A stretch of DNA of 64,000 bases from Cheiracanthium punctorium (Eukaryota; Arthropoda; Arachnida; Araneae; Cheiracanthiidae), in the NCBI GenBank assembly GCA_038373885.1, contig JAWZYV010011908.1, positions 62,001 through 126,000 on the forward strand, written 5' to 3'. This document shows, piece after piece, positions 32,144-42,586 of this stretch (its first letter is position 1; each line of letters starts with the position of its first letter). The notes beneath the pieces were generated by a model, which worked only from the letters and a program-made list of their open reading frames with translations, was not told the DNA's origin and did not search any database. The position numbers and the translations under genes are program-made.

Positions 32144-33832
32144 AGTCTTCTATTACAAAAATCCACTGTTTGCCGCTAGCTGTCTTGGGCAAAGGGCCAA
32201 ACAAATCAATTGAAAGTATCTCAAAACGTTGTGAGTAGACGGGTGTTCTACGTAGACCTGATGGTTTCTGGTTACTTGCCTTGTAGCGACTGCATTCAGC
32301 ACACTTTTTCACGTAATCCGATATAAACTTCTTCATTCCATTCCAATAGTACCTTTTGGCGATACGTTGATACGTACCCTCTTCGCCATAATGACCGGCC
32401 ATGGGGTCATCGTGATGTTTCTTAAGGATTTCTTCCCGTTCTGATGACGGTATGACTAACTGCGCTTCTTCTGAGTCTGCATCCGGGATATAGCGATACA
32501 GAACTCCCTGGTTCATAAGAAAACCTCTCTCATTCCAATTTGCATATGCTTCCGTTTTTTGGACATCTTCAAACGCTTCAATTATCTTCCTTAGTGATTC
32601 ATCTGCATGTTGAGCTTCTCGCATATCTTTAACATTTCTTGCTGGCATATCAGCTATGACGATACTATCAATTTCACAAACAGTCTCTTGTTCTGGACAC
32701 ACTGGTCGAGAAAGCATGTCAGCTATTACGTTAGATTTTCCTGGGATATAACAGACTTCTACGTTAAAAGATTGCACTTCCAGTGCCCATCTGGCGAGGC
32801 GACCGGTTGGTGATTTGAGGGTAAGAAGCCATTTCAATGGTTGGTGGTCGGATGCCACAGTAACAGGTGTACCCTCGATGTATCCGCGAAACTTCTTTAA
32901 TGCCCACACAACGGCCAATGCTTCCCGTTCCGTTGTAGAGTAGTTTTTATCTGCTTGTGTAAGCAGTCTGCTGGCATACTCAATTGGATGTTCTTCAGCT
33001 CCTTCGCCTTGAAGTAATACGGCTCCGAGCGCGTAATTACTTGCATCGGTACGTATTATATATGGTTGGGTACCATCCGCTTGCTTCAGAATCGGTGGGG
33101 AAATGAGGCATTGTTTTAGAGTTTCGAAAGCTTTCTGCTGCGGAAAACTCCATCGCCATGATGTGTTCTTTTTTGTTAAATTGCTTAAAGGCCTTGAGAT
33201 TTCTGCAAAATATTTTATATAACGTCTGTACCATGAGCATGTTTGTAGGAAAGATTTAACTTCCTTTACGTTTTTGGGTGGTGGTATATTCTGGATGGCT
33301 GATGTCTTCTCAGGATCTACCTCGATTCCGTTCTTCGTAATCCAAAATCCTAGGTATTTTACTCTTGACACAGCAAAATGACATTTTTCTCTATTTGCAC
33401 GAAGTTTAAATAAGAGTAATCTTTGGAAAAGACTTTTTAGATCTGATATATGTTTTTCAAAAGTTTCTGATAAGACGATTATGTCGTCTAAATACGTAAG
33501 AGTTAGGATGTCGCCGAGACCATTCCTGAAACGATCCATAAGGCGTTGAAATGTAGCTGGTGCCGTTTTGAGACCCATTGGCATTCTCAGAAATTTAAAG
33601 GTTCCAAAAGGACACACGAAGGCTGTTTTGTCCTGGTCATCCGGATGGACTTGAACTTGGTGGTAACCTGATTGTAAATCTATTGTTGACATAAATGACG
33701 TTTGTTTGGCTTCATGGAGAAGCTCATCCATTCTGGGTAATGGGTAAGAGTCAGCCACTGTAATTTCGTTTAACTTTCTATAGTCTATGCAAAGACGCAC
33801 TTTATCATTTGGTTTCGGTATGAGAACCACTG
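32140..33832 (-). CDS. pol: RT core, RNase H and first part of integrase, element 3
   Basis: Open from the insertion point to the integrase break. It starts at VVLIPKPNDKVRLCIDYRKLN and has DLQSGYHQVQVHPDDQDKTA and the catalytic LTYLDDIIVLS. RNase H shows IIRTDASNYALGAVL, TTEREALAVVWALKKF and ASDHQPL. The integrase zinc finger is H-x3-GHYGEEGTYQRI ... CAECSRY and the first catalytic Asp lies in ILSIDLFGPLPKTASG. The codons upstream of about 33832 in the same open frame belong to the inserted DNA element, not to RT. The residues after VIEDCATT are out of frame because of the local duplication. Confidence 0.85.
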
Positions 33833-35787
33833 CCCAGCAAACACACAACTGCCCGCAAAATGACGGCCGGGTACCCGTCGTGCTGGCGAAGTGCCGTATA
33901 CCGGAAGCAAGGTAGATTGCCATCGTCTGGAAGTCACTGGAGTACCAGTGCCTGAAAAGTGCATATGCGCCGGTACATAACTAGTAATGGCGAACTGCCA
34001 TGTGTCTATGACATGCACAAAAAAGTTAACGGCGTGGTACTGCTTAAAATGTACCGGGCAAGCACTATTTGGCAGTAATGGGCCTGTATATATTTCGTAG
34101 TGTTGGCATAAAATTTCGTTATTTTAATTAAATAATATTGTTTCACATTCATACGGTGTAGAAGTGTTATAAGGGATATAAGTTCCGGGCACCCAAAGGC
34201 AGGGTCACTGCAAAGATTTTTTTTTTTTTTTTGAGGGTGGATGTAAGGGGAGAAGTTCATATTGTGCCTTCAAATATTTTAGTACTAAAAACTAAATAAT
34301 ACAAACGAGTTCAGTATGCTATAAAAATGTTTACTACACAGACAGTGGAACCTCCACTCTGTATATGACAGTATATAACCCCCACTTTGTACAGAATTAT
34401 GAATTTTAATCTTAACATTTTTATAATTTATATTAATTTTTTACAATTTTGCTAAACTCTTCCTGAAAAACATATTTGGAGACTTTTTTCTACGTTAAGC
34501 CCCTTTTAAAATCTACCGAATTAGGGTGCAGAAATATGTTAGAGAGTATTACACGAAGACCAGTCAGGGTTTTGCATGAGAGCTCAGCTCCTGTAAGTCT
34601 TTTTTTCTTCAGAGAATTTTAGATTAAATTAAAAATTTTAACAGCCTACATAATTGCTTCTATTGACATTTTTTATTAAATTAAATATAGCAGTGGTAAA
34701 ACAAAACATTACTTAATTTTTAAATATAAATTAGGTAATTAATGCTCAAATTTACAATAAAACAAATTAGAGCTCCTGCAGCTATTTTGTTAGAAATTCA
34801 GCAAGCAATGAACCAGCATTTACATATTATTTCTTTCAATCTGTTTTGCTTTTTGTGGTTTATGACCGCAGCTTTGCTAATTCTTATTATGTACATTAAA
34901 AAGAATTTCTTTTGCAGCTGCTCTCTTTGGCTGTTAATTTTTGCTTGTTCAGACGTCTCCCAGAGATGTCATGATCGAGTTGTTCTTCACGGACACGTTT
35001 TGGTAACCCTTTTAAATTTCTGCGCCTAATTGTTTTTGTTTATTAAATTAAATACATTGATTTATTCTCAACCGCTGTGGTTACGTTAGCCTATTTTTGT
35101 ATATTGGCATATTTTTATTAGTGCTGCACTGCCAAGTTTGTAAGTTAGGGCTTTTTGTTTCACTCCGTGAGAACATCACTTTAGCTCCAGTTCTTATTTT
35201 TGGTAGGTCGCATAAAATCGGCAGTCTTGATGTTTCATTTCGTTTTGCAAATCTTGAAACGTTGAGCGGGAAGCCAGTTATGAAATATGCTTTTTAGGAT
35301 ACAGTTTTTCCAGACTTTCGAGAAGGTTATTGCTAGACTAGTAAGATATCTCTGTTAGGAGCAAGAATAATTATAATAAGATTTGCTTCTGCAGTGATAT
35401 CTTGCTGGTTATGGATACAGAAAGTGGAAGTTGTACATTTCATTGGATTTTACAGTGGATTTCATTGGATTTTACATTTTTTAAACAGTCTGGAAAATAT
35501 TACAGGTAAATTTTTACTTTTACTGTTTTTATGTACACACGGTATCCACCGGTGAATTTAGCAACTAATTTAAAGATTAGGCGACTTTTTCAACCAAAAA
35601 ACGCATTTTTATACTATTTTCAAGTTATGGCTACTTGTACCCATACTCCAGGCGACACTTTTGAAAATCTGGTGTTGGTTTTTGTCAACTCCCTTTTTTT
35701 TGAGCTCCTACTGAGCTTTCAGCAAACATTCTAATCTGTTTTTTAATCGGGCTATAAAAATAAATGTATTATATGTTCTGTTATATA

Positions 35788-37565
35788 CAGGGTGTCCAGC
35801 CTTAATGTGACCCAATAGCTAATTCCCGAACCGTTCGGTTTAGATATGCACTTCCAATTTAAAAAAATGTTTTAAAAAGGGTAAAGAATGTTTTTACGTG
35901 TTCTTCGAACCAAAAAACCCATTTAGAAAAAAATTACAAAAATTAAATTTTTATACGGTCCCCAGGTCCTATCACTTATATTTAGGAAAAGATGCAGTAC
36001 ACAAAAACAAAGTCAACACAAAAAGTTTCATTTTATTACGATAGAAACTGACCAAGTTATGGAACTTTGAAAATCATACATTTCATCCATTTTCTCGGCC
36101 AATTTCAAGAAGCTAGTACGGGACCGTTTCCAAAGTGAAATTAATTGGAATTCTGCCAGGAAACACTCGCTCTTGCACGTCACTCTTATGTAAATCGTTT
36201 TTAAATTTAAAATTACACACATTACGTTAATATTACAATAACTGAGTACTTAAGAAACAAAATTTATTCTGTGTACGTGTAAAACATAGATAAAATAAAA
36301 TATTTTGGACGAAGAAAACTTTTCAAAAGCAGTTCCAAAAAAATAGACTTATTTGCCTGCGGCTTCAGACTGATTTGCTGCGATACGGATCATGGCGAAC
36401 GTTAAAAATCTGTTGTGTAGTCGCTTGCAATTGCATACAGCCGTATTCTAATATTACGAATTCTAGTATGTGAGAACGAGATGTATACAACTGGTCTCCT
36501 GGCATTAGCTCCTGCGCCAGGACTGGACGATAAGGAAATGCACCGTATGTATGTAATATGTTCCACACCGTCGCTTTTGAGTAGGAACAAGCCTTGCTAA
36601 TATTCTGGACACTACTTTCAGGATGAGCCAGGGCATATCCTTGAACATCCTCAGCGGGTATCCGCAAGCTTGAAGGTGTGGCACGAGACAAGGGAATACG
36701 TCTATGACAACTCCCAGTTCTATACAAGCGTTGAACAGCACGGGCGATTGTACAATAAGATAGATGTCTTCGACTGGGAAATTTAATGGCATAAAGTCTT
36801 GCCGCCTCTCTCTTATTTCGATTAAACTGCCCATACAACAGTACCATTTCGCAGTATTCTTCATTTTTATAGATCTCGTTCTCCTGTACTAGAATTCGTA
36901 ATATTAGAATACGACTGTATGCAATTGCAAGCGACTACACAACAGATTTTTAACGTTTGCCATGATCAGTACCGCAGCAAATCAGTCTGAAGCCGCAGGC
37001 AAATAAGTCTAAGTTTTTGGAACTGCTTTTGAAAAGTTTTCTTCGTCCAAAATATTTTATTTTATCTATGTTTTACACGTACACAGAATAAATTTTGTTT
37101 CTTAAGTACTCAGTTATTGTAATATTAACGTAATGTGTGTAATTTTAAATTTAAAAACGATTTACATAAGAGTGACGTGAAAGAGCGAGTGTTTCCTGGC
37201 AGAATTCCAATTAATTTCACTTTGGAGACGGTCCCGTACTAGCTTCTTGAAATTGGCCGAGAAAATGGATGAAATGTATGATTTTCAAAGTTCCATAACT
37301 TGGTCAGTTTTTATCGTAATAAAATGAAACTTTTTGTGTTTACTTTGTTTTTGTGTACTGCATCGTTTCCTAAATATAAGTGATAGGACCTGGGGACCGT
37401 ATAAAAATTTAATTTTTGTAATTTTTTTCTAAATGGGTTTTTTGGTTCGAAAAGCACGTAAAAACATTCTTTACCTTTTTAAAACATTTTTCAAATTGGA
37501 AGTGCATATCTAAACCGAATGGTTCGGGAATTAGCTATTGGGTCACATTAAGGCTGGACACCCTG
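35788..37565. mobile_element. 1,778-bp fold-back mariner derivative
   Basis: Ends CAGGGTGTCCAGCCTTAATG and its complement are flanked by TA. Two arms of about 700 bp (35788-36490 and 36868-37565) are near-identical inverted copies around a core of about 375 bp. The core and the inner edge of the left arm hold a transposase N-terminus, so this is a rearranged mariner/IS630 element in which one end was duplicated in inverted orientation. Confidence 0.85.
36365..36864 (-). pseudogene. IS630/mariner-type transposase N-terminal fragment
   Basis: The frame MVLLYGQFNRNKREAARLYA continues with a first helix-turn-helix (TIARAVQRLYRTGSC) and a second (SVQNISKACSYSKATVWNIL), then HTYGAFPYRPVLAQELMPGD. 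This order (DUF4817-type first domain, spacer, second domain, conserved P-Y-x-x-x-x-x-Q-x-L-x-P) is that of a large arthropod group of IS630/mariner transposases. Just after LMPGD, where RR/FC and the catalytic domain should follow, the sequence passes into the inverted arm and the similarity ends. So it keeps DNA binding only, with no catalytic residues. Confidence 0.75.
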
Positions 37566-37964
37566 TATATATATGAAGTTTTTAAATTTATCATTTTATT
37601 CAATCCTTCTTAAATGAAGCTAAATTAAGCATGTTTATTTCTTAACTACAAAATCATTCAAAAATGTTACTATTTTGGGAACTAAAATTGAGAAAATAGC
37701 TACTAAACTGGTGACTTTCTTTAAGTCGGTGATGTTACTAATGATACTTATTTTAGTGTATAAAAGTACTTTCCTCCATAAAATTTGAATCATGCAGTAT
37801 ACAACAGATATAGATACAGAAAATTTCTTTTCAGAAAAGCTAAGATTTAAAAAATAATTTGATCTAAGCAAAATGTACAATTAAGCAAAATGCTAAAGTT
37901 ATGTGTGTAATCATAGTACAATTTTATTTATTATTATTTCCTGTAAGATTTTGATTAGTACATG

Positions 37965-37965
<1 letters not shown>

Positions 37966-38031
<66 letters not shown>
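37966..38031. repeat. CA/TA microsatellite
   Basis: (CA)n (37966-37985) running into a long (TA)n (37986-38031). Confidence 0.95.
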
Positions 38032-38033
<2 letters not shown>

Positions 38034-38470
38034 ACCATAAAGTATTATAACTCATTTATAAAATCTCTAACTCTGAAATATTGAAATTAGACTGTTTATA
38101 AACGATTTTATGTTGATTCTGAAATGTGTTACCGCCTCTCTCATAAAAAAATCTTTTGCGACTGCAAATTTGTAAGAAAATTGCAGTTTATGAAGACTCC
38201 ACACAGTTCACTAATAATAGGTGCACATAATTTGCAAACGATTGACAACTGATATTGCTTTTTTTTTATCTTTCATTTATGGGTTTTTTTTATGTTTCAA
38301 AATGTTACCCTTAAGGAATTTTTTTTTTTGCGGGGTGGGGGTGGCGGTTGATTAATAAGCCCCCTACCCCGAATCCGCCACTGGCTCGTATTTTAATTAT
38401 GGCAGCATTACTGTAAATAGGCACTAATCCGGTACCGTGCCATTATATTGTAGTCACTGTTAAGATACCA

Positions 38471-38650
38471 GGCCAGTGCCTTTATTTTTAATAATAGCCG
38501 GCACACGTCCGTTTCATTTTGGGCATTATAAACTTAATGGGCCAGTGCCTTTATTTTTAATAATAGCCGGCACACGGCCGTTTCATTTTGGGCATTATAA
38601 ACTTAATGGGCCAGTGCCTTTATTGTGAGTAACGGCCGGCACATGCAGTA
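38471..38650. repeat. 69-bp tandem repeat near the end of the nested element
   Basis: The unit beginning GGCCAGTGCCTTTATT starts at 38471, 38540 and 38609, an exact 69-bp period with 2.6 copies. The first two units differ by about one base (cacacgTccg versus cacacgGccg). Subterminal arrays like this are often transposase-binding sites. Confidence 0.9.
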
Positions 38651-38813
38651 TGCCAGTAGAGTGCCGTTGCCTTCCCAGGCTTCTGGCAAGGTACTTCTCG
38701 GGCGACCACTTTTGGTACGATTCAGTTACTTTTTGCAGTGCCGGGCCGGTGCTGGACGTAAAGGCAGAAAGGCACTGGCAAGGTACTCCGCCAGCAGGTG
38801 TGTGTTTGCTGGG

Positions 38814-39125
38814 TGGTGAGGCATAAGGAGATTCACACTCCTCGATGATTCCATCTTTCAAAAGCCTATCAAGTTCTTGCTTAAGGAGTTCTTTCTTGAC
38901 TGGATTCATTCTATATGGTGGTACCGCTACTGGTGAGTGGTTGTCGGTATCTATTTTGTGCTGGATGAAAGGGGTTGGTTCTCCCCCTGGACTAAAGATA
39001 CCTGAAAACTTTTCTAACAATTTACATAATTGTAACCTTTCCTCAGTAGATAAGTGACTGCCTTCAGTCTCTTTTAAAACACAAGTGTTCAGTTTAGGAG
39101 GTTCGATAACTTTATCAGATGACAT
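38814..39125 (-). CDS. pol: N-terminal part of RT, element 3
   Basis: From ATG at 39125: MSSDKVIEPPKLNTCVLKE, then ERLQLCKLLEKFSGIFSPGG, a protease-to-RT linker, then HKIDTDNHSPVAVPPYRMNP, LLKDGIIEECESPYAS. This is the classical Gypsy RT N-terminus. It stops at the insertion point at 38814. Residues beyond SPYASP in the same open frame are read from the nested DNA element. It overlaps the gag-protease ORF end by 37 bases in a different frame, so pol would require a frame change after protease or reinitiation. Confidence 0.85.
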
Positions 39126-40624
39126 AGTGCTACAGTTTTGTAAAGGTGAGTCAAAAGTGTCTTTATGAGCAGGTGAGTCAAAAGTGTCTTTATGACCAGG
39201 TGAGTCAAAAGTGTTTTATGAGGCTTACAAGGTGGTACAAATACATCTTTTTCAAAATTGAATCTTTTCCTAGGATTACAGTTGAAATACCATTTTTTGT
39301 TTTGGGTATCTAAGCTAATACCAGCTTTGGATAAAAAATCAGTACCAAGGAGGGTACGATTATCTTTAGCTGTCGGTAACGCGTATATTGTAGTAGGAAT
39401 TCTTTTCCCCATTAGTTCAATGTCTACATCGGTGTTATAAACTTCAGAGAACTTCGGCATTCCGTCCGCGAGTGTTACATTTAAATTTACTTTATGAAAA
39501 TTTATCCCTTGTTCTCTGAGGAGATTATACAGGGTTTCACCAGCAACCGTGTGGCTAGCCCCAGTGTCAGCACATGCTAGACCCCACATACCATTTACTT
39601 TAATCTTCATTAACATTGCCTGGGGTTCTTGTATCGCACACGTTTGAAATTTCAAGCAACTAACCTGGGCGGAATCAACTTTAGCGTTTGGCGTACACGT
39701 AGGACATTTTGCCTTTACGAAACCCGGTTTCCCACAGCCATAGCAGCTAATAGGTCTTTCATAATTTTTACTAACAGTTCTATTTGTTGAGCATTTATGA
39801 TTAACACCATTCTTACAATTTTTAAATTCATTACTGAACTTGTACTTAGAATTTTCCTTATGTTGTTCTTGTTTTGTGTTTCTACCTTTTAGGTTTCTAA
39901 TTTCTTCGTAAGAATCTAGTTTATCAACTAAAGAAACTGGATCGTTGCACTCGCTCCAGAGGTCTAAAAAATGTTCTTTGTAATCAGGAGGACACTTCTT
40001 TTTTATTTGATCTGAAATTATTAGATCTTTCAACTGATCAAAGGTAGTGACATTCAGCTCATTGAGCCAACCTTCTAAAAAATTTCTTAAGTCATAGAAG
40101 TAATCTCTCCACGTAGAGTCTGGAGTTTTCCTGTGTTGGACGAAGGATTGTCTAAATTTTTCCGCGCTCATCTTGAATCGGCGTAATAAAATCTTTTTTA
40201 TTTCCGCATACTCCTGTGGGTTATTCTGAGAATCCGATTCTATTGCAATTAACTTTGAAATTTCACCAGGTAAAAGCCCGATCAGGTATACTACCCATTT
40301 TGATTCTGGTATTTTCAAAAAAGTCAATTGTTTCTCAAAAAGGTTTAAAAATGTACTAATGTCATCTACCTTTGGGTCAAATTGAGGAATTAACCCCTTA
40401 ATTTCAAATTTAGATACATCTGAATTACTAGGTGTAAGAACGGTTTCTGTTTCTGTAGCATGGGTTATATTTTGTAACTTAAGTTTCTCTAATTCAAACA
40501 TACGGTCATCATTTTCCTTTTGAATTAATCGCGCTTCATTTTCTTTCCTTTCAGTTATCAAATTATCGAGCAATTCTTTAGTGAATTCTTCATCATACCC
40601 TGCACTTTTAAGAATTGGATTCAT
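39089..40624 (-). CDS. gag-pro: Gag and protease of element 3
   Basis: 511 codons. The N-terminal part is helical and charged, with a gag core: IPQFDPKVDDISTFLNLFEK, KWVVYLIGLLPGEISKLIAI and WRDYFYDLRNFLEGWL. One zinc knuckle, CYGCGKPGFVKAKC, has the normal C-x2-C-x4-x-x4-C spacing but a Phe where His is expected, so zinc binding is doubtful. The aspartic protease shows LACADTGASHTVAG and ALPTAKDNRTLLGTDFL. The C-terminus has a threefold repeat of KTLLTHL encoded by a tandem DNA repeat. The 5' leader (40625-41464) before it has no ORF that I recognise. Confidence 0.85.
   Translation of the reverse strand: MNPILKSAGYDEEFTKELLDNLITERKENEARLIQKENDDRMFELEKLKLQNITHATETETVLTPSNSDVSKFEIKGLIPQFDPKVDDISTFLNLFEKQLTFLKIPESKWVVYLIGLLPGEISKLIAIESDSQNNPQEYAEIKKILLRRFKMSAEKFRQSFVQHRKTPDSTWRDYFYDLRNFLEGWLNELNVTTFDQLKDLIISDQIKKKCPPDYKEHFLDLWSECNDPVSLVDKLDSYEEIRNLKGRNTKQEQHKENSKYKFSNEFKNCKNGVNHKCSTNRTVSKNYERPISCYGCGKPGFVKAKCPTCTPNAKVDSAQVSCLKFQTCAIQEPQAMLMKIKVNGMWGLACADTGASHTVAGETLYNLLREQGINFHKVNLNVTLADGMPKFSEVYNTDVDIELMGKRIPTTIYALPTAKDNRTLLGTDFLSKAGISLDTQNKKWYFNCNPRKRFNFEKDVFVPPCKPHKTLLTHLVIKTLLTHLLIKTLLTHLYKTVALCHLIKLSNLLN
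39144..39222. repeat. 27-bp tandem repeat at the end of element 3 protease ORF
   Basis: The unit 'aggtgagtcaaaagtgtc' plus 'tttatgagc' is repeated about three times with small changes, giving KTLLTHLVI, KTLLTHLLI, KTLLTHLYK in the protein. It lies just where protease ends and pol should begin. Confidence 0.8.
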
Positions 40625-41477
40625 TAAATCTATTATTTTATAATCCTCATGAACTGCGATGTTAAGTTCACTGGCTAAATTAACTAGATCTTGCTTCTTT
40701 CTTTTAGCAAGGTACGCGATAATTCAACTTTTATAATATCTAAATATTCTCTAAAAGTATTTATAACAATTTAGTCATTTAGCCAAAAATAAAATTTTCG
40801 GAAACACTTCCGCACATGAAAAACAATTCTACTTAAAGTATATTTCAATTACTAGATAAATCTACTCAAATAAGAACCTTGATTCTCTTTAAACGAATCA
40901 GCTTTAAGCTATGAAATGAAGTTTATCTTCTTTTAAACAACAACAGAATAAAATAAAATGAGATCACTGATTCACCTTATACAGTGTCTATAGCTCAAGA
41001 CAAAGCAAAACTTTATTAGCGGCAACGGCGCCAAAAGTCAGCACATCTGTCTGCTGAGAACAGAAAGCAGAAAAATAAACACTTGTTATTCTCTTAGTTT
41101 TCAGTGTGAAAACGAAATTCTGGAGAACAACTTTTTTCCAGGATGAAAAAATATTTTTCCTTTCTTTTCAAAACTTAGAAATCAGATATGAAAATTATTC
41201 AGATTTTCAAGCTTCAGGCACCAAAGGAACTGGCATACGTATATTAAATTTGATCTGGATGATCAAAACAAAGCTAAACAAGTATTTTCTTCGATCCGGA
41301 TGATCAGAATGAACCGAATTCAGGGTGAATTCTAAATCAAAAATTTTTCTTATATTTGCCAGGATGACAAAATTAAGAAAGTTCCTTGAGTGCTTGATCA
41401 AAAAGAAGTAAAAGTCACTTATCTGCAGATATATCCTTTGTCATCGTCCTGTTTCGGGCCACGGGTTGGGCGCCATT

Positions 41478-41767
41478 TGTGCCCAACGGCTAGCTTTGGG
41501 GCAGAGAGCAGGGGCGTAAGGAAAAGACGTAGATCATTCCATGAAAACAGACCACTTGAGACAACAACACATTTTACTAACGAGAACAACGGTTACAACA
41601 CACAAGTTACATTTAGAATGAATAATCACTATCTCAGAACATACGGTAGCTGCTACGCGCGAATACGCGAGCGAAGAGAAAGAGATGAGCGAACGTTCTC
41701 TATGGTTTTCTTCAAAGCCGCTAGGGGGAGCGTCGCATGGAAAAGATGATATAAGAGGAGCGCTACA
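41478..41767 (-). repeat. 5' LTR of element 3
   Basis: 290 bp. The primer-binding site TGGCGCCCAAC begins two bases after it on the minus strand. Confidence 0.9.
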
Positions 41768-42586
41768 GATTTATATTTATAAAAGATATTGCATTCTATA
41801 AATTTTTGTATGGTATACACGATATGAAACGAAAAGTAAATCCTTCTATTTCGCATTATTTATTTTTTCAACCTCAAACTCTTATGACTGATATAAAATT
41901 ATACATCCGTTAAAATATTTAATGTAGTAATAATATCTTATTCATAAAAAATTGCACAAGTTATGTTAGATTAAAAAGCACTGATTAAAATATTATTGCA
42001 GAATTATGCAAAAAAACTCAACATCGTGTATATTTTTTTTCGGCAGAATTTTTAAAACTAAAACTATTTGCAATTTTTTCCTACAATTGTAATATTTCTG
42101 TAGAACGTCTGTTAACAAATTTCGACAGCTGCGAAAATAATCTACAGATATTTTGAAGATAAAATTGAATCTTCGAATTTGTCTTTAGATTCTTAAGAAA
42201 ATCTTAAGACAATGTATTTCATTTTAGGATCTTCAAAATTTCTGCAGAGGGAGTTGGATAAAAATATTTTTTAAACATAAATTCTATGCATGCATAAGAG
42301 GTTAGGCGTAGCTTTTTAGAAGATACTTAGCTTTTTAGCGAAATAAGAGTTGAGATAAACAATGGTATTAAAAAGTAATATAAAAAAATTGTACGGTAAT
42401 TTTTTGGGGGAGGAGGGTCACCCTATAATTCCCCCTCCCCATTTGATTTGTCCCTGAAAGAAATGTATTATTAAATGAATGATTATAAAAACTAAAAATC
42501 GCAAGAATAAAATGTGACATGAATCATTTTGTTAAGTAAGTAGAATTGTGGCGTTTTACAAAAATTGTCATATGAATTAATGTTTT

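Larger units (their letters stand above)
33833..38813. mobile_element. 4,981-bp inverted-repeat element inserted in element 3 RT
   Basis: Ends are CCCAGCAAACACACAACTGC and the complement CCCAGCAAACACACACCTGC. On both sides the interrupted RT resumes: joining the flanks with a 2-bp duplication (TG on the plus strand) restores an uninterrupted SPYASP-VVLIPKP reading. So the insertion is exact and the target duplication is two bases, TG, not TA. The inside is mostly non-coding, with GC-rich subterminal DNA full of 'gccggcac' and 'ccagtgcc' phrases, a 69-bp tandem repeat, a microsatellite and a nested fold-back element. No transposase of its own was recognised. I cannot assign a superfamily. Confidence 0.8.
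30684..41767 (-). mobile_element. Ty3/Gypsy LTR retrotransposon, element 3, with nested insertions
   Basis: LTRs at 30684-30972 (289 bp) and 41478-41767 (290 bp), differing by five substitutions and one indel. A 4-bp target duplication GATT flanks it (30680-30683, 41768-41771). It reads on the minus strand. Removing the insertion at 33833-38813 leaves about 6.1 kb, a normal Gypsy length. The primer-binding site TGGCGCCCAAC (41475 to 41465, minus strand) matches tRNA-Lys-type primers, and a purine tract AGAGGGGGAGTT (minus strand) directly precedes the 3' LTR. Pol is broken by the insertion, by a short duplication in the integrase and by a one-base shift near the end. Confidence 0.9.

Noticed and set aside
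35097..35297. Short ORFs in 34.2-35.8 kb
   Set aside because: No family resemblance, uneven composition, no start or splice context worth defending.
37966..38031. Microsatellite as a telomere or centromere mark
   Set aside because: Simple CA/TA dinucleotide tract; no TTAGG-type or long-satellite organisation.
38371..38400. CAGTGGCGGATTCGGGG (complement) as an intact hAT end inside the nested element
   Set aside because: It looks like a hAT terminus, but I could not find a matching inverted partner near 34.1-34.3 kb.
38625..38819. 64-codon ORF at the edge of the nested TIR element
   Set aside because: GC-rich subterminal DNA that happens to be open; the same region reads open on the other strand too.
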